Shown here: in pieces, positions 50,136-58,322 of the stretch
How the letters are laid out: each line of letters starts with the position of its first letter
How positions within the stretch are numbered: the first letter of the stretch is position 1
Source: DATATV01 sp035551355
GTDB taxonomy: Bacteria > Actinomycetota > Actinomycetes > Mycobacteriales > Pseudonocardiaceae
Direction: 5' to 3'
Assembly: GCA_035551355.1 (NCBI GenBank)
Contig: DASZNF010000068.1
Coordinates: forward strand, 4,795-68,794
Length of the DNA stretch: 64,000 nucleotides
Made by a program: the position numbers and the translations under genes
The notes under the pieces: model-generated
What the model saw: only the letters and a program-made list of their open reading frames with translations
Databases searched by the model: none
Told to the model about the DNA's origin: nothing

Positions 50136-51368
50136 TCAGGAAAGCAACCCTGATTCGGCGAGCTCGCGGATCCGGGCTGGGGACAGATGCAGGAACTCGC
50201 GCAGGACCTGCTCGGTGTCCTCGCCCAGAAGCGGCGCCGCTTTGGTGAGTGCATGCGGGGTTGCCTCGAACCGGTAGGCCGGCCCGTTGTAGGCGGTCGT
50301 GCCCATCTCGGGATGATCGAGCGGCCAGAAGTGGTTTCGGGTGCGCAGCGCCTCGTCCTCGAACAGATCGGGCGCGTGCAGCGCGACTCCGGCCGCCACA
50401 CCGGCCAGGCGGAGTTCGGCCATCAGCTCGAACGCGTCTCTCTCGGCGGTCAGTGTGTCGACCGAGGACTCGATTTCCTCGCGATCCTGCGGGCGGCGTT
50501 GCGGCGCCGAGTCGAAAATCGCCGGTCGTGGCCGGTCCGCGGTCAGCACGTCGACGCAGCGCTGCCACGCCTGCTCGTCGCGAACCTCGATCGCGATCCA
50601 GCGATCGTGGCCACGGCAGGGAAAGACGCCATGCAGGATCGCGGTGGGATCGGCGTTGCCCTGCCGGCCGGTGAGGTGGCCGGTGATCTGCAGGTCGAGC
50701 AGTTCCGGGGCGAGCAGCCCGGCGGTGGCCTCGACCTGGGACATCTCCAGGTGCTCGCCCAGGCCGGTTCGTTCCCGGCGGACGAGCGCGGCGACCAGTG
50801 CCGCGACACCGAACCGGGGGGAGACCGAGTCGCTGTAGGCGCCCTTGGGGATCGCCGGCGGGCGGTCGGGCCAGCCGGTCATGCCGTGGATGCCGGCGAC
50901 GGCCTGTCCCTGCATGCCGAACCCGGGGTGGTCGCTGTAGGGCCCGCCCGACCCGTACAGCGAGCTGGAGAACATGATGATCCGCGGATTGAGCTCCCGC
51001 AGCCGCTGATAGCCGAACCCCCACCGGTCCATGACGCCGGGCCGGAAGCTTTCGGCCACCACGTCGGCCCACTGGATCAGCGGCTCGATCACCTCGCGGG
51101 CGCGTGGGTGTCGCATGTCGACGCTGAGCCCGAGCTTGGAACTGTTGAAGTCGGCGAAAAATCCGCTCCGGTTGATCCCGGGCTCGTCGCCGGCGAACGG
51201 CCCGCCGAGCCGGATGCTGTCGGGATGCCGGGCGGACTCGACCTTCACCACCGTGGCGCCGTTGTCGGCCAGGTGTTTGGTGGCAATGGGTCCGGCCGCC
51301 GCCCAGCTGAAGTCGGCGACCTTCAGTCCGTCGAAAATGCCGGTGTGGCTGGAGTTCGGCTGGCTCAC
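50136..51368 (-). CDS. Family III CoA transferase (CaiB/BaiF), subunit 2
   Basis: A 410-residue CaiB/BaiF-fold protein: KVADFSWAAAGPIATKHLAD, ATVVKVESARHPD, VVAESFRPGVMDRWGFGY and GMQGQAVAGIHGMTG. GTG at 51368 overlaps the stop of the upstream homologue. Two adjacent, different family III genes are the pattern of heteromeric enzymes such as BbsEF, succinyl-CoA:benzylsuccinate CoA transferase. Together they would move CoA from a donor such as succinyl-CoA onto the acid substrate of this cluster. Regulated, by position, from the paired IclR sites at 52710-52747. Confidence 0.85.
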   Translation of the reverse strand: MSQPNSSHTGIFDGLKVADFSWAAAGPIATKHLADNGATVVKVESARHPDSIRLGGPFAGDEPGINRSGFFADFNSSKLGLSVDMRHPRAREVIEPLIQWADVVAESFRPGVMDRWGFGYQRLRELNPRIIMFSSSLYGSGGPYSDHPGFGMQGQAVAGIHGMTGWPDRPPAIPKGAYSDSVSPRFGVAALVAALVRRERTGLGEHLEMSQVEATAGLLAPELLDLQITGHLTGRQGNADPTAILHGVFPCRGHDRWIAIEVRDEQAWQRCVDVLTADRPRPAIFDSAPQRRPQDREEIESSVDTLTAERDAFELMAELRLAGVAAGVALHAPDLFEDEALRTRNHFWPLDHPEMGTTAYNGPAYRFEATPHALTKAAPLLGEDTEQVLREFLHLSPARIRELAESGLLS

Positions 51369-52657
51369 TCGTTCGCTCCCGAGGACTCGAGGATGTCGGA
51401 GTCGAGCTCTGCCAACAGTTCCGCGGTGTTGGCACCTGCGGCCGGGGCCGGAGTCGGCGCGACCAGCGACGAACTGTCCATGTGCACCCAGCGCGCCGGA
51501 TAGCGCAGTTTGGTCTGGGTGAACGTGTCGTCGACGTCCGAGTAGAAGCCGCGTGCGGTGAGTTGCGGATCGTGCAGAACCTGGCCGACATCGTTGATCG
51601 GCGCGATGAGAATGGCCTCGGGCAAGGCCCGCGCCATGATCTCCTGGACGGTCCGGTCCGCGATGAACTCGGCGATCAACCGGGTCACCGCGTCGTAATC
51701 CTCCTGGCTGATCGCGAACTGGCCTGGTCCGTTCCAGTCCCGGTCGGTGAGCAGCGGATCGGGGACGCCGCACTCGGTCATCCACCGGACCAGCGCTTCG
51801 TAGGACCGTTCCCGGACCTTCCCGCCTCCGCCGCCGACCGGGCCGAAGGTGAGGTAGCCGTCGCGGCATTTCCAGACCAGGCGGGTGTAGAACTTGTTGG
51901 CGCGTTCCTTGCGCACGTCCCCGCCGCGATCTTCCTCGCGCCGCAACAGTTGCCAGGTCATCGTCGTGTTCAGGAGGGTCCAGGTGATGCATTCCTGCGC
52001 GGAGATGTCGACGCGCTGGCCCTGGCCGGTCCGCAGGCGGTGGTAGTAGGCCATCATGGCGGCCGCGGCGGCCTCGGCGCCGCTTTGCAGTAGCGCCACC
52101 GGCAATCCGAGCCGCACCGGTCGCCGGTCGGCGTCTCCGTTGAGCTGCAGGTGGCCGCCGAGGGCCTGCAGGGCGAGATCTCCCGCTGGCCAGCGTTCAT
52201 GGGGCTCGCCGCGGCCGAACGGCCAGATCTCGGTCCATACCAGACGCGGATTCGCCGCCCGGGCGAGTGCGGCGAGTTCGTCGTTCTCGTCGATGTCCAG
52301 CCGCTGGAAGTCGGTGACGACGATGTCGGCGCTCCTGGCAAGCCGGACGAACAGGTCCCGGCCGCGCAGGTCGTTCAGATCGAGGCAGACGCTCTTCTTG
52401 GAAACGTTGTAGGCCAACCAGAACAGGCTGATTTGCTCGTCGTCGACGGCCGGAACCGTGGGTTCACTCCGGCGCGCTCGCTCACCACCGGACGGTTCGA
52501 TCTTGATGACCTCCGCGCCGAGGTCGGCCAGCGTCCGCCCGGCTACGGCCGCGGCGGAATGACTCAGTTCCAGGACCCGGCAATCGGACAGCAGTCCCGG
52601 GGCTTCCTGGGGCTCCGATTGGGCGGTGCCATGAGTCCGCACCGTTGTGGAATCCAT
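51365..52657 (-). CDS. Family III CoA transferase (CaiB/BaiF), subunit 1
   Basis: A 430-residue CaiB/BaiF-fold protein, clearly diverged from its neighbour: RVLELSHSAAAVAGRTLADL, AEVIKIEPSGGERARR, WLAYNVSKKSVCLDLNDLRG. The C-terminal HDPQLTARGFYSDVDD is standard. ATG at 52657 follows GGAAGGCGGGAT. It starts a two-gene operon divergent from the IclR gene. A heteromer with the downstream product (BbsE/BbsF style) is inferred from overlap and divergence; whether both carry the catalytic Asp cannot be judged by eye. Confidence 0.85.
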   Translation of the reverse strand: MDSTTVRTHGTAQSEPQEAPGLLSDCRVLELSHSAAAVAGRTLADLGAEVIKIEPSGGERARRSEPTVPAVDDEQISLFWLAYNVSKKSVCLDLNDLRGRDLFVRLARSADIVVTDFQRLDIDENDELAALARAANPRLVWTEIWPFGRGEPHERWPAGDLALQALGGHLQLNGDADRRPVRLGLPVALLQSGAEAAAAAMMAYYHRLRTGQGQRVDISAQECITWTLLNTTMTWQLLRREEDRGGDVRKERANKFYTRLVWKCRDGYLTFGPVGGGGGKVRERSYEALVRWMTECGVPDPLLTDRDWNGPGQFAISQEDYDAVTRLIAEFIADRTVQEIMARALPEAILIAPINDVGQVLHDPQLTARGFYSDVDDTFTQTKLRYPARWVHMDSSSLVAPTPAPAAGANTAELLAELDSDILESSGANE

Positions 52658-52709
52658 ATCCCGCCTTCCGCTTCACCGCGATGCGGTCCCGACGGCATGC
52701 ACCAACCGA

Positions 52710-52726
52710 TGTCCGTCAGGTGGATA
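52710..52726. promoter_or_regulatory. IclR box A
   Basis: TGTCCGTCAGGTGGATA matches the site at 53630 at 14 of 17 bases. It pairs with an inverted copy starting 21 bp later. Located in the 129-bp divergent promoter of the CoA transferase operon and the IclR gene. Confidence 0.7.
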
Positions 52727-52730
52727 ACCA

Positions 52731-52747
52731 TAACCGCCTGACGGTCA
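52731..52747. promoter_or_regulatory. IclR box B
   Basis: TAACCGCCTGACGGTCA is an inverted copy of the same 17-bp motif (reverse complement TGACCGTCAGGCGGTTA), starting 21 bp after box A, 40 bp upstream of the IclR start. Confidence 0.7.
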
Positions 52748-52786
52748 AGTGTCGAGGCTTGGTGGCCCACTGGCAGACTGAGCCGC

Positions 52787-53581
52787 ATGAGCACCGATGC
52801 CGAAAGCCCAGCGGCGACCAGTAATGGCGTCCGCGCGGCGCGACGGGCACTCGACATCCTTTCGCTGCTGCGCAGCACGCGTCCGACGCTGACGCTCAAG
52901 ATCGTGCTCGAGGAGACCGGCCTGCCCAGGACCACGGCGTTGCGCCTGCTCGAGACGTTGCAGCAAGCCGGCCTGCTGTGGGCCAGCGGCCGGAACACCT
53001 ACGTCGCGGGACCGACGTTGCTGCGCTGGTCGGAACTGGCCGCGCAGGGCTGGCAGCTGCCCGAGGGCACCCGCGAGACGATGCGGGAGATCGCCGACCG
53101 CACCGGCGAGACCGTGAGTGTGTACATCCGCTCGGATGTGCACCGGATCTGCATCGCCGCGGAGGAGAGTCCGCAGGCCCTGCGCCACGTTCCGCACATC
53201 GGCACCGAACAGCCACTCTGGGTCGGTTCACCGGCCAAGGTCCTGCTCGCGGCCGCGCCCGAGTCGTTGCTGCCCCGCGTCGCGGCGCTGTCTCCGTGGG
53301 GCGAGGCGCATCTGCCCACGCTGCGGCAGTGGCGCGCCGATGCGTTGCGCGACGGCTACTCGGTCAGCCATGGGGAACGGGAGGACGGGCAGTCGGTCGC
53401 GGCCGCGCCCGTTGTGGACAGTCACGGCGAAACCCTGGCCGCGCTGTCCATCGCCGGGCCGACCGCGCGGTTCACCGATGAGCATGTTCAGGACTTCCTC
53501 CGCGAACTGTTCGCGCTGGCCACCCAGATGTCCAGCGCGAGCTTCGAGAACTCACCCGCGCTGCGCTACCGCCAGGACTGA
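52787..53581 (+). CDS. IclR-family regulator
   Basis: A 264-residue IclR-type protein. N-terminal winged helix near residues 15-75: ARRALDILSLLRSTRPTLTL and ETGLPRTTALRLLETLQQAG. The C-terminal GAF-like effector domain includes GETVSVYIRSDVHRICIA, GSPAKVLLAAAP, DGYSVSHGEREDGQSVAAAP and AALSIAGPTARFT. No strong ribosome site ahead of the ATG. Identical paired operator arrangements in front of this gene and of the 53756 operon make both its likely targets. Confidence 0.9.
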   Translation: MSTDAESPAATSNGVRAARRALDILSLLRSTRPTLTLKIVLEETGLPRTTALRLLETLQQAGLLWASGRNTYVAGPTLLRWSELAAQGWQLPEGTRETMREIADRTGETVSVYIRSDVHRICIAAEESPQALRHVPHIGTEQPLWVGSPAKVLLAAAPESLLPRVAALSPWGEAHLPTLRQWRADALRDGYSVSHGEREDGQSVAAAPVVDSHGETLAALSIAGPTARFTDEHVQDFLRELFALATQMSSASFENSPALRYRQD

Positions 53582-53629
53582 TCTCATCGCTTGCCGGTCG
53601 GTTCCCGGGTAGAGGTATCGGCTCAATTC

Positions 53630-53646
53630 TGTCCGCCAGGCGGTTA
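53630..53646. promoter_or_regulatory. IclR box C
   Basis: TGTCCGCCAGGCGGTTA, the closest to consensus of four copies, about 110 bp upstream of the DUF35 gene. It is followed 21 bp later by an inverted copy, exactly as at boxes A and B. Confidence 0.7.
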
Positions 53647-53650
53647 GGAG

Positions 53651-53667
53651 TATCCGTAGGGCGGACA
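53651..53667. promoter_or_regulatory. IclR box D
   Basis: TATCCGTAGGGCGGACA, inverted copy (reverse complement TGTCCGCCCTACGGATA), 21 bp after box C. A TTACACT -10-like element follows at 53674-53680. Confidence 0.65.
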
Positions 53668-53755
53668 CATCGGTTACACTCCTGGCGATGACCCTGTGGC
53701 GCGTCGTTGGGAGGCTCATGACCGGCTCCACCGACCACACTGCGGAGGTAGCGCG

Positions 53756-54196
53756 ATGAGTGACCGCGTTGTGTCAGCCCGGCCGGTGCCCGTCGCCGAC
53801 GAGCTGTCCCGGCCCTTCTGGGACGCCGCAGCCCGGCACGAACTGCGCGTCCAGCGCTGCGCCAGGTGCACACGGCTGTGCCACCCACCGAGGGCCTGCT
53901 GCCCATCCTGCGGTAGCAGACGCCCGGCGCAGTGGGCGTCGGTGACCGGCCCGCTCCGGTTGCGCAGCTGGACGACCGTCCACGTGGACGTACTCCCCGG
54001 CACGCCCCCGCCGTTCCTGGTCGGCGAGGCCGGTATCGACGGCGAGGACACGGTCACGATCACCGCGCAGGTGACTTCGCCACCTGATGGTCGTCCGCGA
54101 CTGCACCAGGAGGTCGCTGTCGTGTTCGTCGACCTGGAATCGCCCGCCGGGGAACCGTTCACCTTGCTCCAGTTCAACCCTGTCGAGGGCGCATGA
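53756..54196 (+). CDS. Zn-ribbon/OB-fold (DUF35) partner protein
   Basis: A 146-residue protein with a four-Cys zinc ribbon C35, C38, C49, C52 followed by an OB-fold-like domain. This DUF35 class acts as partner of thiolase-like proteins, for example ChsH2-DUF35 with Ltp2 aldolase or BbsA with the BbsB thiolase. Its stop overlaps the start of just such a thiolase-like gene, so the two products should form a complex. ATG at 53756 has GGAGGT 6 nt upstream. Under paired IclR boxes. Confidence 0.88.
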   Translation: MSDRVVSARPVPVADELSRPFWDAAARHELRVQRCARCTRLCHPPRACCPSCGSRRPAQWASVTGPLRLRSWTTVHVDVLPGTPPPFLVGEAGIDGEDTVTITAQVTSPPDGRPRLHQEVAVVFVDLESPAGEPFTLLQFNPVEGA

Positions 54197-55320
54197 ACAC
54201 GCCGGTGGCGATCGTCGGTGTCGGTACGTCGGCGATCGAGCGGCGCTCGAATCGCGGGATCGTCGCCTTCGCGCTCGACGCGGCGCGCGCGGCAATCGCC
54301 GATGCCGGACTGGATGTCGACGACATCGATGGATATGTCGGCGCACCGACCGCGACCAATGCCGGAGGCCTGCGCGCCGACGGCGCCGACGAGGTGTCCA
54401 TGCGGCTGCTCGCCCAGTCCCTCGGACTCGACGAGTTGCGCTGGGGAGCCGATCTGGCCGGCGCGTTCGCTCCGGACATGGTCGCCAGCGCCGCCCATGC
54501 CCTGACCGCGGGCGCCGCCCGCCGAGTCCTCGGGGTACGCGCGCTGTATCACCTGCCCGAGCGCGACTACGCCGCCGTGCGCACCACGCACGCCTACGGC
54601 GGGGCCCAGTGGACCGCGCCGTACGGATTCACCACCGCCGGCGCCCGCTTCGCCGCCCGCGCCCGCGCCTACCTGGAGGCAACCGGCGCCACCCGCGAGG
54701 ATCTCTACGCCGTCCCGGCGTTGGCCCGGCAGAACGCCGCCCGCAACCCGGTGGCGATCTGGCGCGAGCGCCGGCTGTCTTGTCAGGAGTACCTCTCGGC
54801 GCGCCTGATCGCCGACCCGCTGGGCCTGTACGACTGCGATATGCCGGTGTGCGGGGCCGCCGCCTTCGTCATGACGGCGGGGGATCTGGCCACCGCCGGC
54901 TCGCAGCCGCCCGCCTACGTCCGAGGCTGGACCGGCTGGCGTCAACCACCGTCGAGCATTTTCGGCCACAGTGGACTGTCCCGCGAGCGGATCGATGTGT
55001 GCCAGATCTACGACGGGTTCTCCACGATGGTGTGGGACACGTTGGAAGCACTGGAATTCTGCGATCCCGGCACCGCCTGGCGGTGGGTGCGCGACGGCAA
55101 GTCCGCGCCGGACGGCCCGCTACCGATCAACACGTTCGGCGGCAGCCTCGGCGAGGGACGGATGCACGGCATGGGCCACCTCCGCGAGGCCGTCCTGCAG
55201 GTCACCGGCCGCGCGGACGCCCGGCAGGTCCCCGGGGCGCGTAGCTGCCTGGTGCAGGTCGGCACCTTCGACTTCTCTTCCCTGCTGGTGCTCGGCGCCG
55301 ATCCCGGCCCATCAACGTGA
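54193..55320 (+). CDS. Thiolase-like protein (Ltp2/BbsB-type) without the usual nucleophile Cys
   Basis: A 375-residue thiolase-fold protein of the lipid-transfer-protein/SCP-x group. VAIVGVGTSAIERRSNRG, ALDAARAAIADAGLDVDDID, YDGFSTMVWDTLEALEFC, LPINTFGGSLGEGRMHG and HLREAVLQVTG are seen. At the position of the thiolase nucleophile the sequence reads WGADLAGAFAPDMVASAAHA with no Cys, as in Ltp2-type retro-aldolases. A beta-hydroxyacyl-CoA aldolase acting with the DUF35 partner is therefore as likely as thiolysis. ATG overlaps the DUF35 stop. Confidence 0.85.
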   Translation: MNTPVAIVGVGTSAIERRSNRGIVAFALDAARAAIADAGLDVDDIDGYVGAPTATNAGGLRADGADEVSMRLLAQSLGLDELRWGADLAGAFAPDMVASAAHALTAGAARRVLGVRALYHLPERDYAAVRTTHAYGGAQWTAPYGFTTAGARFAARARAYLEATGATREDLYAVPALARQNAARNPVAIWRERRLSCQEYLSARLIADPLGLYDCDMPVCGAAAFVMTAGDLATAGSQPPAYVRGWTGWRQPPSSIFGHSGLSRERIDVCQIYDGFSTMVWDTLEALEFCDPGTAWRWVRDGKSAPDGPLPINTFGGSLGEGRMHGMGHLREAVLQVTGRADARQVPGARSCLVQVGTFDFSSLLVLGADPGPST

Positions 55321-55351
55321 GATCCCGACGAACCGACCGGAGGCCGCCACG

Positions 55352-55681
55352 ATGAAGGTGACCGACTACCTCAACATCCCGTACCGCATCGAATCCGAGG
55401 CGCTGGAAACCGCGACCGATGTGTGGGTCCGCCGGGTCCGGCTGCCCGAACTGGCCGCCGCCACCGCCGAGTCGGAAAGCATCGAGGACGCGCTGACGAT
55501 GCTCGAACGCCGCCGCATCGAGTTGATCATCGAGATGTTGCGCGCGGGCAGGAAGCCGCCCGTTCCCCGGTCGCCGCTGGTCCACAACGTCACCGCCTCG
55601 ACTCTTCAGCGGCTGGGCCTCACTCGGTTCACGCCACTGCTCGACCAGGACGCCGACGAACTCGCGGCTGGCCCGGCCTGA
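55352..55681 (+). CDS. HicB-like small protein, function unknown
   Basis: A 109-residue protein. YRIESEALETATDVWVRRVR, LPELAAATAESESIEDALTM and ELIIEMLRAGRKPPVPRSPL follow the beta-beta-alpha pattern of HicB-type antitoxin folds (DG-x-W-V...PEL...EEA...G...P-x-P). No hicA-like toxin gene and no DNA-binding tail are visible. It lies between the thiolase-like and Rieske oxygenase genes (31 bp each side), with GGAGG 8 nt before ATG, so it is a real operon member. It may serve as a small accessory or regulatory subunit; that is a guess. Confidence 0.65.
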   Translation: MKVTDYLNIPYRIESEALETATDVWVRRVRLPELAAATAESESIEDALTMLERRRIELIIEMLRAGRKPPVPRSPLVHNVTASTLQRLGLTRFTPLLDQDADELAAGPA

Positions 55682-55712
55682 CCTCGCCGGCCCCATATCG
55701 ATTGGAGCTCCC

Positions 55713-57026
55713 ATGCTGACTCACGAGGAAAACGAGGAAATCACCAGCGTCGGCCCCGGAACCCTGATGGGCGGCCTGTTTCGCGAGTACTGGCTGCCCT
55801 TCCTGCCTTCCGACGATCTCGAGGTCGACGGTCGCCCCAAACGGATCCGCCTGCTCGGCGAGGACCTGATCGCGTTCCGCGACAGCGACGGCCGGTTCGG
55901 ACTGGTGGACCACGTCTGCGCGCACCGCGGAGCGCCGATGTTCTTCGCCCGCAACGAGGAATGTGGTCTGCGCTGCGTCTACCACGGCTGGAAATACAAC
56001 GTCGACGGGCGCGTGGTGGACACCCCGGCTGAACCGGAACGCAGCCGCTTCAAGGACCGCGTGCAGCTGAAGGCCTACCGCGTGCGGGAACGCAACGGCA
56101 TCCTGTGGGCCTACCTCGGATCCGCGGAAGAACCGCCCGAACTGCCCGAGATGGAATGGAACCTCGTTCCCCAGGAACAGTTGCACGTGTCGTTTCGGGT
56201 GCAGAAAGCCAACTGGCTGCAGTGCCTCGAAGGCGAGATCGACTCCGCGCACGCCCCGATCCTGCACGGCCGGGTGGACGGCAAGGGCTGGATGGCCAGC
56301 AGCCTCGCCTCCGCCGACCTGCGGCCGGTTTTCGACTGCGTGCCCAGCGATTCCGGGGTGAGCATCGCGGCCCGGCGGCACCTTCCCGACGGTCAGCTCT
56401 ATTACCGGGTCAACCAGTTCGTGATGCCGTTCTACTCGCTCGTCCCGCCGCAGACCAAGCATCCCGAACTGTCCGGCCACGCCTGGGTGCCCATGGACGA
56501 CGAGCACACCCTCTGCATCATGTTCACCTACCACCCGACCGACCCGCTCCCGGACCGGATGCGGGAGGTTTTCCAGCAGGGCAACAAGGGCCGCGAGAGC
56601 GGACACCCCAGCGAACACGCCTTCACCAGCGAGGACCCCGGGCAGCCGTTCGCCGGTTACTGGCCGAAATTCACCCCGGAGAACGACTACCTCTACGACG
56701 CCGAGTTGGAAAAGACCTACTTCTCCGGGATCCCCGGCCTGTGGCTACAGGATTCCGCCTGCCAGACCGGATTCGGCCCGATCCAGGACCGTACTCAGGA
56801 ACACCTGTGCTCCAGCGATGCCGGCATCGTCATGACCCGGCGCTACCTGCTCGACGCTGCTCGCGGCCTGCGGGACAACGGTGTGCTGCCGCCGACGCTG
56901 ACCGACCCCAACCTGACCATGGTCCGTGCGGTGTCGCTGCGCCTGGCCGATGGCGTCTCCTGGGTCGATGCCGGCCGCGATGCCATGCGGGCCAAGGTCG
57001 GCGCCGGCTGGGGCTACGAACTCTGA
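55713..57026 (+). CDS. Rieske non-heme iron oxygenase, catalytic subunit
   Basis: A 437-residue Rieske oxygenase of the phthalate dioxygenase/vanillate demethylase-like group. The [2Fe-2S] ligands are C69, H71, C88 and H91 (16 residues between the pairs). The mononuclear iron site is seen in LEGEIDSAHAPILH with D177, H180 and H185. A single-subunit alpha3 oxygenase is expected. Substrate could be an aromatic or alicyclic acid; hydroxylation or O-demethylation are both common. It precedes a ferredoxin gene by 20 bp; a reductase gene is not in this operon. Confidence 0.93.
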   Translation: MLTHEENEEITSVGPGTLMGGLFREYWLPFLPSDDLEVDGRPKRIRLLGEDLIAFRDSDGRFGLVDHVCAHRGAPMFFARNEECGLRCVYHGWKYNVDGRVVDTPAEPERSRFKDRVQLKAYRVRERNGILWAYLGSAEEPPELPEMEWNLVPQEQLHVSFRVQKANWLQCLEGEIDSAHAPILHGRVDGKGWMASSLASADLRPVFDCVPSDSGVSIAARRHLPDGQLYYRVNQFVMPFYSLVPPQTKHPELSGHAWVPMDDEHTLCIMFTYHPTDPLPDRMREVFQQGNKGRESGHPSEHAFTSEDPGQPFAGYWPKFTPENDYLYDAELEKTYFSGIPGLWLQDSACQTGFGPIQDRTQEHLCSSDAGIVMTRRYLLDAARGLRDNGVLPPTLTDPNLTMVRAVSLRLADGVSWVDAGRDAMRAKVGAGWGYEL

Positions 57027-57046
57027 CCAACGAGAGGACACCGAAC

Positions 57047-57238
57047 ATGAAGGTCACCGTCGACGTAGCCCGGTGCATGGGCCACGGGCAGTGCGAAATC
57101 GCCGCGCCGTCGTTGTTCGAGATCGACGACGACGGGATAGCACAGGTGCTGCAGGAAAACCCCGGGGAAGGCGAGCGCGGCGCCGCACAGACCGCAGCGC
57201 TGCGCTGTCCTGAAGCGGCAATCCACCTCACGGACTGA
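57047..57238 (+). CDS. Three-Cys ferredoxin ([3Fe-4S] type)
   Basis: A 63-residue ferredoxin. C10, C16 and C54-Pro form the C-x5-C...C-P pattern, with His13 where a four-cluster ferredoxin would have a Cys, so a [3Fe-4S] cluster is expected. These actinobacterial proteins normally serve P450s; here the gene follows a Rieske oxygenase, to which it probably delivers electrons. ATG at 57047 follows CGAGAGGA. Too short to be missed by function but easy to overlook. Confidence 0.88.
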   Translation: MKVTVDVARCMGHGQCEIAAPSLFEIDDDGIAQVLQENPGEGERGAAQTAALRCPEAAIHLTD

Positions 57239-57302
57239 TGCCGGTCCGCCGTCGCGCAGGGAGAGCCGCAATGGACCAACGGGACCGACAACATCGGTGA
57301 AT

Positions 57303-58268
57303 TCAGACTCGTCCCGTCCCGTCACGGGCAAAGTTCGGTTCCGCCGCTTCCAGTCGCGGCACCGAGATGCCCAACCGTCGTGCTTCGGCCAGGGTGTCCC
57401 GGCAGACCTCACGCGGCTCCTCGGCGTCGGGGTCGGAGTGCGCCGTGAGGCTCACGCGCGCGGGCGCGACATGAGCAGTCAGCCAGGCGAGCACGGGTGC
57501 CATCAGCCAGGTGGGCGCCCGGAACAGCAGCACACCGACCCGGTGACGTCGCAGGTCGAGGCCGCGCGCCTTGAGGAGCGGCAGCAGCTCGCGGCCAGCC
57601 AGCAACCCCTCGCGCAGGTCGCCCGTTGCCCCGGCCAGCTTGGACAGGGAACCCAGCCGCAGGCCCTGCGAGAACAGGCCGGCATCCGACACGAAATGGA
57701 CCCACAGCCAGCCGCGGAAGTCAGGTTGCTCCTTGATCCGGAGCCCGGCCGTGCGAAATGCCTGGCGCACGGCCCGTTCCCGGTCGGTCGGGGGCTGGCC
57801 GAGGGTGCCGAAGATGACCGACGGCAGCAGTGCCCCGTGGAGCACGCCGTCCGCGCCGAAACCGCCACCGGCCTGGGGAAAGCCCCAGGCGATCCGGTCG
57901 AGCGGGAGTGCACCGATCGCGGCCAGCGGCTCGGTCCAGATGTTGCCGAAGATCAGCACCGTGGCCTGGCCGACACGCGAGGCCAGGAAGGCCGTCGCGC
58001 CCGCGAGGCGGTGGTGCGGCACGCTGAGCACGATCAGGTCGAAGTCGTGGTCGGGCGCCAGCTCCTCGCGGTAGCGCACCGGCCACTTCTGGACGACGCG
58101 CTGCCCCCACACCCGGCGCCGCGTATCGAGCAGATCGAGGTCCACCGCCTCCCCATACGTCGCCGCGCGGCCCGGGCGGACGTAGAACTCGACGTCATGT
58201 CCCGCCTGTTGCAGGGCCCAGCCGTAGACAGTGGCGATCACGCCTCGGCCGAACATCAGGATCTTCAC
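57303..58268 (-). CDS. Ketopantoate reductase-like (ApbA/PanE) oxidoreductase
   Basis: A 321-residue NADPH-dependent 2-ketoacid reductase family member. MKILMFGRGVIATVYGWALQ is the Rossmann motif (GRGVIA in place of GxGxxG), LIVLSVPHHRLAG and WTEPLAAIG follow. The catalytic Lys region of PanE is hard to place. In this setting it is more probably a repurposed reductase than pantothenate synthesis. GTG at 58268 has GAGG 7 nt upstream. Divergent from a TetR gene, with two copies of a palindromic operator between them. Confidence 0.78.
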   Translation of the reverse strand: MKILMFGRGVIATVYGWALQQAGHDVEFYVRPGRAATYGEAVDLDLLDTRRRVWGQRVVQKWPVRYREELAPDHDFDLIVLSVPHHRLAGATAFLASRVGQATVLIFGNIWTEPLAAIGALPLDRIAWGFPQAGGGFGADGVLHGALLPSVIFGTLGQPPTDRERAVRQAFRTAGLRIKEQPDFRGWLWVHFVSDAGLFSQGLRLGSLSKLAGATGDLREGLLAGRELLPLLKARGLDLRRHRVGVLLFRAPTWLMAPVLAWLTAHVAPARVSLTAHSDPDAEEPREVCRDTLAEARRLGISVPRLEAAEPNFARDGTGRV

Positions 58269-58295
58269 GCTGCACCTCGTCGGGTACGATCGAAT

Positions 58296-58310
58296 TGGAG
58301 GTCATCTCCA
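58296..58310. promoter_or_regulatory. TetR operator copy 1
   Basis: TGGAGGTCATCTCCA: perfect 5-bp arms around GTCAT, repeated identically at 58323 (period 27), in the divergent promoter of the ApbA-like and TetR genes. Confidence 0.75.
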
Positions 58311-58322
58311 CTTTCCAAAATA

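Noticed and set aside
55352..55681. HicAB toxin-antitoxin system
   Set aside because: Only the HicB-like protein is present; no small hicA-type frame was found on either side.
57239..57302. Terminator between the ferredoxin and ApbA-like genes
   Set aside because: Only a 6-bp pairing CGGTCC/GGACCG with a loop of about 40 nt was seen, too weak to call.
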